Positions 55,368-64,000 of a DNA stretch of 64,000 nt are shown here, in pieces. This stretch comes from Fagopyrum homotropicum (Eukaryota; Streptophyta; Magnoliopsida; Caryophyllales; Polygonaceae), in the NCBI GenBank assembly GCA_033239125.1, contig BSWB01000004.1:117561235-117625234 (forward strand), read 5' to 3'. Both the position numbers and the translations under genes were made by a program. The notes beneath the pieces are model-generated. The model was not told where the DNA came from. It did not search any database and saw only the letters and a program-made list of their open reading frames with translations. Every line of letters begins with the position of its first letter. Position 1 is the stretch's first letter.

Positions 55368-57585
55368 ATGCGAAGAACTCGTGCTAGAAGGGAAATCGTT
55401 CCCTACGATCCCGAACAAGAAAAGACTTACAAAAGAAGATTGAAAGAAGCTAAGATGGCCAATCAAAACAATCGCGATCTTGAATCCGAATTAAAGGAGG
55501 AATTTGAACAACTACGCCTCAATAAGGAAGAACTACAGCGAGAGAAAGACAAAATTCGCGCTAGAATAGAAGGAATTGAAGCAGATATGGCCGCTTTAAG
55601 GGCCTAGTTTCTGCCTCGACCGATCCCAGATCCTCAACCGAGGCAGGACCCAATTTAAGTTGCCGCGGCCGAGATACATCTACCACCTCGGATGCCAGTC
55701 CGAGATGTTCTCTTTGCTGGAGTTCCACAAACCCTAGGGCAGAGGATGAACCGCAATCAACAAGTCAGGCGTCCAGGAGTCAACCTAGGTGATCCAGCTG
55801 AGAATGATTATGAACTTCGAACGCAAGTTCTAACTATGATTCGACAATGTCAATTTGGAGGTTCAGAGAGAGAGTCTCCGCATCAGCATTTGCAAAACTA
55901 CGAGATTCTGATGGAGACTTTGAGACCTTCAAGAGTGGAGAATAACAACTACAAGTTGAGGCATTTCTATTTCTCTTTGAAAGACAAGGCGCTTGCTTGG
56001 TATCAATCTCTTCCGGCTGGAAAAATCAACACTTGGGAAGAGATGACAACGGAATTTCTCACTAAGTTCTTTCCCCCTTCTAAGACCGCTGAGTTGAGGG
56101 AAATGATCAATGCTTTTATTATGAAGGACAAGGAGAGTTTGTCCAAGTCATGGGAGAGATTTAAGGATCTTCTGTTGGATTGCCCACATCATGGGATTCC
56201 AAAGATCGAGTTGTTGGAAATTTACTTCAAGGGTTTGGATGGAGATACTCAATTCAAGCTCCAATTACTTTCCGCGAGCACCTTCATGGATATGCAAATA
56301 GATGAAGCTTGGGAATTCATTGAAAAGCAAGCTTTACACATGGAGAAGTACTCCCATCAAGGAACTGAAAATGGAGCAAGGAGAGTTAGCTTCCAAGACA
56401 CATCATCAAATGGAGCTCAACTCACCTCGCTTAGCAATAAAGTAAAGGCAATCAAGGAGCTTTTAGTAGCTCAAACGAAGAAGGAGCAAGATGGAGGACA
56501 TCAAGGAAGAAACAACTATCAAGGGCCGCGGAACAACAATTACAACAATAACAGAAACTCCAACAACAACAATTGGAGATCTAATCAACAAAATTCCGGT
56601 AACCCTTATTCTCATGCTAATAATGCTCTTAACGCCCCCTCTTCTTCTTCTACTCCATTGAGAAGCCAGGAGCCTGCATCAAGTTCGTCCCAGCCAGAAA
56701 AGAAAGATGTTGTCCTGGAGGCAATATTAATCAAGCTCAACGCTATGGAGACATCGATGAATTCATTTTCAAAGGCACAAAAAACCTTAGAACAACAATT
56801 TTTCAACAAGGCGAACGAAGCGCCAAGAGGTCCAGGGAAGCTCCCAGCAAGGACAGAGAGCAACCCTAAAGGACATATCGTGGCAATAACAACACGCAAT
56901 GGATTGAAGACTGCAGATCTAGTACCTCGGTCGAGCCACGACCAGATGAAAACTTCGGTTGAGGTGCCAACCGAGATGGAGCCCCAAAAAACGAAAGACA
57001 AATATGAAGTTTATGTTCCACCTCCTGCTTATAAACCACAACTTCCATTCCCTCAGTCAAGGGCGAGGGAACATCTAGACAAGCATTTTGGTAAGTTTCT
57101 AGATCTAATGAATAAAATACATATTAACATCCTTTTCTTTGATGCCATTCTAGGGATGCCCGCCTATGGGAAGTTTCTGAAAGAGATTTTATCAAGGAAG
57201 AGGAAGGTGGAGGATTTTGATGAAGTAAGGATGACATCTAAGTCTTCGGAGCTCAATCAAATCATGAAGAAGAAGATGCCACCTAAATTGAGGGATCCCG
57301 GTTCATTTTGCATTCCCATTCAAGTTGGGGATGTAACCTATGATGCACTATGTGATCTAGGAGCCAGCGTGAGTATCATCTCGCTGGAGCTATGTGAGAA
57401 AGTCAGACTTGGAGAGCCCAAGCCCGATAAGATGAAATTATACATGGCTGATCGCTCCATTACCCGCCCTGTGGATATTTTGGAGGATGTTCCCATCAAG
57501 TTAGGTAACTTCTACATACCTATAGACTTTGTTGTGCTTGACATTTCCGCAGATTATCCCATTCCTATCATTCTCGGGAGGCCAT
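55368..57585 (+). pseudogene. gag: gag and protease of D1, truncated by D2
   Basis: ATG 55368 (MRRTRARREIVPYDPEQEKT). The charged coiled-coil N-terminus ends at a TAG at 55605, and a second stop follows at about 55656 in a stretch carrying D motifs (55614-55690). From 55692 the frame is open: capsid-like core (WYQSLPAGKINTWEEMTT), Asn-rich linker (about 56500-56600), PPAYKPQLPFPQ, and protease with CDLGASVSIISLELC (about 57355-57400). It ends within ILGRPL at the D2 LTR. Motif copies in gag also lie at 56930-56980. Confidence 0.88.
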
Positions 57586-58893
57586 TGTTCGCTCCAAATG
57601 GTGTGTGCAAGCTTTAAATTTATAACCGAGGAAATATGCTTAAAACAAGGATGTGAACCCGCGGTGTACGGATCAATTGTAATAAAAGCAAGAATTTCAG
57701 GGGTCGATCACAAGGACTTAGGTGAAACAAAGCAAGTATAGGTTGTCAATATTGCAAATAAACACAAAAGCGATTAAAACAATCAAAGATGATAATAAAG
57801 TCAATTAAGGGAAATATGCAAATTCTAGGGATTAAGCATCCAGTTGTGGTTCCAACTCAAGATCTCAAGATAAGTGGACAAAGCTGAGGTTTTGCAAAGG
57901 GAAGGTGTTACTAAAGAGGAATAGATCACCGGGTAAGTCTCACTACTCATAATCCCAAGCCAAAGAACCTATCACCGGGTAAGTCTCAGGGTACTAAGGA
58001 AAGGAATTATAGTCTCAAACCAACACTCCAACTAAGGGAATAGAATCAACCTTTACCGGGTAAGTCTCAAGCTAACTCACAAAGATGGAATGAAGGCACA
58101 CTCAAACCCCAATAAAGGGTAAACCTTTATTACCTACACTTATGATCTTAGGTAAACAAATAAAGGAATCACTGGGTAAGTCTCATCCTAGGCTTGCATT
58201 GAACCAAGAAAGGTGTAATAAGAATAGGATTTGGCAAACTCTAACACTTAACTCTCAGTTACGGATCAGATAAATCACCTCGGTCAATCAAGTTCCACCC
58301 CGGCCGAGATGTTCATCGACTGAACGAGATGTTCTAAGGTTAAGGATAAAGACTCGAGCTTTCAGGATCCTACTGGGATTTAAGATTATTCTATCATTGT
58401 TTTTCCACAACCTTCAGCCAATCACCCTAGAATCGCACAAAGAAATTAGCCACTCATCATCATGAAAGCAATAATCAAATATATGGGAAGAGAATGAATA
58501 TTTGAACACAAAAACCTTAAGAACAAGGCTTCAATAACTGAATCAAATATCAAACAAATCAGCATTCCTTGGATTACAAATCCAACAAGACAATCAAACA
58601 AAAGGGGATCTAAGAAAGTCTTACAAATACCCTTAAAAACTATCTCAAAGCTATCAATCCTTCCTTGATTGATCTTCAATCTTCCTTCCTAATTGCAGTT
58701 GGGAGAATATGGTGTAATGGATAAAAATCCAGAGGTGCGAGGTTAGCGGGTTGTTCAATTTGTGGAAAATCTAACCCTTTATATAGGAGAATTATCTTCC
58801 AAAGATAATAATATCTTAAAAAGATAATTTCCTAATAAAATATATCCATATCTCCAAAAAAGATCTCCAGAATATATGATCTTCTTGGTGATC
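57586..58893 (-). repeat. 3' LTR of D2, 5'-truncated
   Basis: Plus-strand terminus TGTTCGCTCC at 57586. It matches D1 LTR from about 53990 to 55239 in inverse orientation. It keeps a TATA box (58777-58786) and four ACYGGGTAAGTCTCA words (57928-57942, 57974-57988, 58055-58069, 58171-58185). It has lost its outer part with the promoter-proximal motif cluster: at about 58893 it runs straight into ORF2. A D motif remains at about 58270-58330. Confidence 0.85.
57928..58185 (-). repeat. Four copies of a 15-base word in the D2 LTR
   Basis: In the sense direction TGAGACTTACCCGGT occurs at 57928-57942, 57974-57988 and 58055-58069, with one variant at 58171-58185. D1 has three copies at 54726-54902. 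They lie downstream of the TATA box, so they would be in the transcribed leader. Families A and B have other repeated words there, such as AGCCTCAACAACCT. Confidence 0.7.
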
Positions 58894-59690
58894 ATCTCTT
58901 GCAGACCTAGCGGCTTGGCCGCCACCACTAATGTACAAGCGCTCAAATCCAACCCCATCACTGTCGCTATGTGAGTCACTAAGCCGCCACAATAAATGTC
59001 TCCCTTCCCCTTAGCCTTGATCCGGTGCAGATCCTCAGCTAGCATCACACCAAAATCAAGCACACCCCCAGTCACCATACAAAATAAGCTCAGAAGCTCC
59101 CCCTGTCTAACCTTCTGGGGCGTCTCAGTACGCGCCAGAAGTGTCTAGCTGAATATACGGTGGGAGAGTCTGAAAGCAAGGTGGAAGATTATGCACTCCC
59201 TGGAGTCTTCAGGTCTCCACCTATCAGCATGCTCAACTACATGAGCTATCTGTCCCCAAAACTCTCGAGCTACGGCTCGAGAAGGGAAATTGGGAACTAT
59301 GGGGGTCGGGAAGCCGAAGACGTCTCTCCACTGATCCATCGGAACTAAGTAATTCCGGTTCAGCAACCGGTACTTGATGGCCCTCTCCTTAGGTAGGTGA
59401 GTCACAGAACTCACAAACTCCAATGTAGGCTCGAGGTAGGCTGGAGCTCTAAATTCCATGAACTGCTCCAGCACTACCATCGAGACCATCCGTCTCAGAT
59501 CATCAGCAACATAAAGACAGTCAAAATCAGAAATGTCTAAAAACCGCGGCGCAATCACAGGGCGCATACAGATGCGGTCGTAATGAGTCTGGTGACGCTC
59601 ATGTATCACCGGTATGGTAGGTCGAGAAGAAGAAGAAGAAGGGGAAGATCTATCTCTCAGGACTATCTAGTGATCGGACCTGGAACTCAT
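58894..59690 (-). pseudogene. ORF2 of D2, C-terminally deleted
   Basis: ATG at 59688-59690 (MSSRSDH, then a TAG at once), continuing in frame with RSSPSSSSSRPTIPVIHERH. Conserved blocks: APRFLDISDFDCLYV, EPTLEFVSSVTHLPKERAIKYRL, DRWRPEDSRECIIFHLAFRLSHRIFS, a second stop at 59145, then ARTETPQKVRQGELL and GDIYCGGLVTHIATVMGLD. It ends at AAKPLGLQ, where LTR sequence follows through the deletion. It is related to the A and B ORF2 proteins. Function is unknown. Confidence 0.78.
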
Positions 59691-60465
59691 TTTCTCTTTT
59701 TCTGTCTGACAGATCACCTCGGTTGCTTGTCAGAACTCAAGAATCACCTCGGCCGAGGCGCAGGTCGACTGGACCGAGGTGCGAAGCTGCTCGATTCCAA
59801 CTCTCGGAATTTCAGTTCTTTTTGCCCGATTTCACTACAGATTGTTCCTATGGGGTACTTAAGCCTTTTTCAACAGAGATCTATGGCAACCAAAGCCACT
59901 AAATTCCGAAATCAGTAAAGAGAAGAAGGAGTTAGGGTTTCGACTTTTTACCTCGGATTCGGTCGATTCAAGGCATTCTTGTTGCAGATTGTTGCTTGCA
60001 ATTGGTTCCCCTAGCCTTTCCTCGCAGAATGGGAGCAAGATCATCGAAAATGACCGAGAAACGAAGAAAGCGAGGTTAGGGCGCGCCGCGATCGAGGGAT
60101 AAGTTAGGAGGGAGAGAGAGAAACCGTTTCCCCTTTTATACCCCTCGCCGATTCTGCTGTCACCTCGGTCGAGGTGGTCCCGACTGGACCGAGGTGTCTG
60201 GACCGAGGTGAGTTATTGTCAGCCCTAGTCGCCTCGGTTGCTCAAGAATCATCTCGGTCGATGTGTTGTGACTACAACCGAGATGTGTCTCAGTCAAACT
60301 CCGTCTTCTCAATTTCTCGAACTTCTGTCCTTCCAGTGTTGCTTCTGAGTTTTATTCCTTCCTTAGAAACTACATGGTTTCTGTCTAAGACGCCAAAAAC
60401 AAAGCAAAGCAAAGCAAAAGCAAACTATCTAAAGCTAGACTAGAAAAGGGAAAAGAAAGCAATAC
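59691..60465 (-). other. Leader between pol and ORF2 of D2
   Basis: No supported gene. D motifs: CCTCGGCCGAGG at 59747-59758, ACCGAGGTG at about 59775, CACCTCGGTCGAGGTG at 60161-60176, two direct GGACCGAGGTG at 60186-60212, and further half-sites to about 60285. A TTTTATACC word lies at about 60134. Confidence 0.7.
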
Positions 60466-60483
60466 CTTGGGTTGCCTCCCAAG
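60466..60483 (-). promoter_or_regulatory. Post-pol hairpin of D2
   Basis: On the minus strand CTTGGG AGGCAA CCCAAG, a perfect six-pair stem preceded by AAGCGCTT. The end of pol that should precede it is deleted. Confidence 0.8.
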
Positions 60484-60594
60484 AAGCGCTTGGTTTAAGG
60501 TCGCTAGTTGGACCATACGGCATCCCTAAACATGCTGGAAGGTGTCCTTACCCCATACTTTCGCCTTCATAATGGGGGGAGATAAAGAAGTCTA

Positions 60595-62512
60595 TCAAAC
60601 GTTCCAGCAAATGTAAGTGCTCATCGGGAATGAATTATCTATGGATGGTTCGTCCTTCTCGTGTGAAGAGGGAGGTAGCCGGTTGAGGTGATCCGCAACA
60701 GAATTTTCGGATCCCTTCTTATGGCGGATCTCTAGGTCAAACTCTTGAAGCAAGAGAATCCATCGAATAAGACGTGGCTTAGCATCCTTCTTAGCAAGCA
60801 AGAGAATCCACCGCCAATAGCTCCTTTTCGGTGGTGGCGTAGTTCAGCTGGGCTTCATCTAGCGTCTTGCTAGCATAGTAAATGGCGTTGGTCCGGCCAT
60901 CCTTCTTTTGTCCAAGCACCGCTCCTACCGCCACATAACTCGCATCACACATGACTTCGAAGGGCAACGTCCAATCCGGAGGGTGAATAATGGGAGCGGA
61001 AATCAATGCTTCCTTAATCCTGTAAAATGCATCAAGACATTCCTGCGAAAACTCGAAAACCACATCCTTATTCAAGAGTTTAGTTAGTGGTTTGGAAATC
61101 TTCGAGAAATCCTTGATGAACCTCCTATAGAAACTTGCATGCCCGAGAAAACTCCGCACACCCTTAACAGAACAAGGGGGAGGAAGTTTCTCAATAGTCT
61201 CGATCTTAGCTCGACCGACCTCAATACCTCGGTTGGAAACGAGGTGTCCTAGCACGATTCCTTCATTAACCATAAAATGACACTTCTCCCAATTCAAAAC
61301 GAGATTAGTGTCTTCACATCTTTGTATCACTAGAGAAAGGTTAGATAGGCCATCATCAAAAGAGAAACCATATACTGAAAAATCATCCATAAATACCTCC
61401 ATGATCTCCTCTATGTACTCGGACAAGATAGCCATCATGCATCGCTGGAAGGTAGCGGGTGCATTACATAGTCCAAATGGGATCCTCCTATAAGCGAATG
61501 TCCCCCATGGACAAGTGAAAGTGGTCTTCTCTTGATCATCCGGATGGATAAGAATCTAAAAGAAGCCACTATAACCATCTAAATAGCAAAAGTTTGAATG
61601 CTGGGCTAACCGTTCGAGCGTTTGATCGATGAAGGGAAGTGGAAAATGGTCCTTCCGAGTGGCCATGTTCAGCTTCCTATAATCGATGCACACCCTCCAG
61701 CCCGTGACGGTCCTAGTTGGGATCAACTCGTTTTTCTTATTCGTCACAACGGTCATCCCTCCTTTCTTCGGAACTACATGCATTGGGCTCACCCACTTGC
61801 TATCCGAGATAGGAAATATGATACCTACATCCAACAACTTAAGAATTTCCTTCTTCACAACCTCTTTCATGATCGGATTTAACCGTCTTTGAGGTTCTCG
61901 TGAAGTCTTATGATCGTCCTCCATTAGTATTCTATGCATGCAGAAAGAGGGCTTAATACCAATAAGATCATCAATAGTATAACCCAAAGCCTTTTGATGC
62001 TTTCTCATGAAATACATCAGTTTAGATAATTCAGTTTCGGAAAGGGAAGCACTAACAATAACAGGATAAGTAGAATCCGGTCCAATAAAAGCATACCTCA
62101 AGTGACTTGGAAGTTGTTTAAGCTCCACAACTGGTGGTGCTTTCTGAGGGGGATCCTTGCTTCCTCCTTCCAGTGGAGTAGACTTAGATCGAAGAACTGG
62201 ACTTTCAGAAGTCTCAGTTGACATCATCTCGCTTTTGACCTCGGTCGAGGTCCAAAGTGGGTGACCGAGATGTTCTTCAGTCAAGAACACCTCGCTTGGT
62301 CCAGAGAGTGCCTCGGTTGAGGTACTGCAACTGGGACCGAAACTGGAGATTCTCTTCTCCTGGATTAGCTTTTCAATCTTAGCTCCTGGATCTTCTTCCA
62401 GTGCCTTTAAGCTCCGTACATCTACATCACAAGAAGCATCTATACCTTTCTCCATTAAGCTAAAACTAATAACTCTTTCAAGAGCGTCATTAATAAGGAT
62501 AGAGCTCACCAA
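60595..62512 (-). pseudogene. pol: RT and damaged RNase H of D2
   Basis: The protease-RT linker carries D motifs at 62238-62330. RT contains SREPQRRLNPIMKEVV, RVCIDYRKLNMATRKDHFP, a stop at 61556 just after YSGFF, then EVFMDDFSVYGFS. RNase H starts with CDASYVAVGAVLGQ (one Asp-type position changed to Tyr). At about 60795 it jumps from ELLAV to AKKDAKPRLIRW, deleting about 25-30 codons with the TDH segment. After SVADHLNRL and a short tail the sequence meets the leader at about 60590, so integrase is absent. Confidence 0.87.
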
Positions 62513-62518
62513 TTCTCT

Positions 62519-63400
62519 TTATTCTTCTTCATCGTAGATGTTGAAGATATCATCCTCCAGCGGTTCTCCTTTCATTGCAGCAAGCAATGCAAACTCAACT
62601 TGATCACCGCCAATGTTGAATTGCAACTTGGCGTTCTTACAATCCACATTGCAACCTGAAATTGCTAGGAATGGTCTCCCGAGAATGATAGGAACGGGAT
62701 AATCTACGAGAATATCAAGCACAACAAAGTCTATAACTAAATAGAAGTTACCTAACTTAACCGGAACGTCTTCCAAAATGCCCACGGGATGGGTAATGGA
62801 GCGGTCCGCCATGTATAACCTTATCTTCACCGGCTTGGGCTCTCCAAGTCTGATCTTCACACATAGCTCCAGCGGAATGATGCTCACGCTGGCTCCTAGA
62901 TCACACAAGGCTTCACAATTCACATCCCCAAATTGAATGGGAATGCAAAATGAGCCGGAATCTCTCAATTTGGGTGGCATCTTCTCCTTCATGATTTGAA
63001 TGAGCTCCGAGGATTTAGATGTCATCCTTACTTCACCAAAGTCTTCCAGCTTCCTCTTCCTTGATAGAATCTCTTTTAAGAACTTCTCATATGCGGGCAT
63101 CCCTAGAATAGCATCAAGGAAAGGGATGTTAATATGTAATTTATTCATCAAGTCAAGGAACTTACCAAAGTGCTTGTCTAGATGTGCTCTGGCCCTTGAC
63201 TGGGGGAATGGAAGTGGTGGTTTATATGCAGGAGGTGGGACATAAACATCAGTTTTGTCCGATGCTTTCTGAGGCTCCACCTCGGTTGGTACCTCGGCCG
63301 AAGTGTTCTTCGTCTGTACCTGGACCGAGGTGTTCTTCACTGGCATCGACCGAGGCACTAGATATGTAGTTTTCAATCCACTTCTCGTCGTTATTGCCAT
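62519..63400 (-). pseudogene. pol: Protease region of D2
   Basis: Open for 293 codons in the frame that continues into RT after a TAA at 62519-62521. It has PPAYKPPLPFPQSRA, HINIPFLDAILGMPAY and the protease motif CDLGASVSIIPLELC (about 62885-62925). D motifs lie in the upstream part at 63275-63355 (ACCTCGGCCGA). Confidence 0.87.
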
Positions 63401-64000
63401 GATCTATCCCTTGGGGTTGCTTTCTGCCCTTGCTGGGAGCTTCCCTGGGCATCGACCGGCTTTTTGTGCCTTCGAAAATGAAGTCATAGACGTCTCCATA
63501 GTATTGAGCTAGATCAAGATAGCCTCCAGAACTGCATCTTTCTTCTCTTGCTGGGACGAGCTTGATCCAGGCTCCTGGCTCTTCAATGGAGTAGAAGAAG
63601 AAGAAGAAGAATAGAGGAAAGGATTAGAAGAATTATTTGAATTGGAGTTAGAGTAAGGGTTACCCGGATTTTGATTTTGATTGTTGGGCCTCCAATTGTT
63701 GTTTTGGAGCCTCTATTGTTATTGTAGTTGTTGTTCCAAGAACCATTATTGTTGTTCCGGGAGCCATTGTTGTTGTTGTTATTCCGGGAGCCATTGTTGT
63801 TCCTTGAGCCTTGATATCCTTCCTCTTCCTTCTTGGTGTGAGCAACCAAAAGATCCTTCAATTGTTTCACATCATTCTTGAGGGAAATGAGTTGATTATC
63901 ATTTGTTGGAGCTTCCTGGAAATTAACTCTCTTAACTCCATTTTCAGCTCCTTGGTGCGAGTACTTATCCATGTGCAAAGCTTGTTTTTCAATGAATTCC
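63401..64000 (-). pseudogene. gag: C-terminal part of gag of D2, running off the window
   Basis: Asn-rich linker (63650-63800, NNNGSRNNNN repeats) and the preceding MHMDKYSHQGAENG block, similar to D1 gag (HMEKYSHQGTENG). The frame is disturbed between about 63420 and 63720. The rest of gag, the primer site and the 5' LTR are outside. Confidence 0.82.

Larger units (their letters stand above)
53583..57585 (+). mobile_element. Athila-like LTR retrotransposon D1, cut by D2
   Basis: Plus strand: 5' LTR, primer site, gag and protease, then an abrupt switch at 57585/57586 to an inverted LTR of the same family. The remainder of D1 is outside the window. It is inserted in the chromovirus LTR. The family motif is CCTCGGCCGAGG with variants. 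Confidence 0.9.
57586..64000 (-). mobile_element. Athila-like LTR retrotransposon D2, internally deleted
   Basis: Minus strand, same family as D1, inserted in the D1 protease. From the window end leftward it shows gag, protease, RT, a damaged RNase H, hairpin, leader, part of ORF2 and part of the 3' LTR. Integrase, the RNase H catalytic segment, the end of ORF2 with the 3' UTR, and the start of the LTR are missing through deletions. The 5' LTR lies beyond 64000. Confidence 0.9.

Overview
This window is nuclear DNA from a plant, and every part I can interpret is LTR retrotransposon. I found no host gene, tRNA or rRNA gene. The organism is called a flowering plant from the element types: Athila-like Ty3/gypsy elements with an 18-base primer-binding site complementary to plant tRNA-Asp, and one Tekay/Del-type chromovirus primed by initiator tRNA-Met. 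The species cannot be named from the sequence.

Layout. A minus-strand chromovirus (23831-30355, with part of its LTR repeated at 53108-53582) is the oldest layer. Three Athila-like elements landed in it: B (minus, 1-23830, in the chromovirus RT/RNase H region; its 3' LTR is outside the window), C (plus, 28343-53102, in the chromovirus LTR, target duplication CCATG) and D1 (plus, from 53583). Each was then hit by another. A1 (plus, 4648-17834, target duplication TATAC) sits in the RNase H region of B. A2 (minus, 34628-47474, target duplication AAGCT) sits at the start of the integrase of C. D2 (minus, from 57586 past the window end) sits in the protease of D1. A1 is youngest by its near-identical LTRs. 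A2 has the best-preserved proteins: one stop and one frameshift in gag-pol.

Each Athila-like element follows one plan: LTR, tRNA-Asp site, gag, protease, RT, RNase H, integrase, a short hairpin about 40-45 bases after the pol stop, a leader, a third ORF of unknown function (ORF2), a 3' UTR ending in a G-rich purine tract, LTR. ORF2 shows no membrane segment; in families A and B its N-terminus is lysine/arginine rich. All ORFs are broken.

The most interesting signal is a family-specific short motif, mostly palindromic and CpG-centred, that recurs at the same places in each family: upstream of the LTR TATA box, further into the LTR, in the linker between protease and RT, and in the leader before ORF2. 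Family A uses CCACGGCCGTGG, B uses AATCGGCCGATT or AATCGGACGATT, D uses CCTCGGCCGAGG and close variants. These three share a CGGCCG-like core with different outer triplets. Family C uses CCGCCCCTGCGG, and the same 12-mer occurs in the unrelated chromovirus LTR. I infer a family-specific, two-fold-symmetric recognition system, perhaps involving ORF2 and comparable in logic to the VANC anti-silencing proteins of VANDAL transposons. This is untested. Other notable points are the post-pol hairpin with a compensatory base-pair change, a fold-back mutation inside A1, and a scrambled junction at the start of C.
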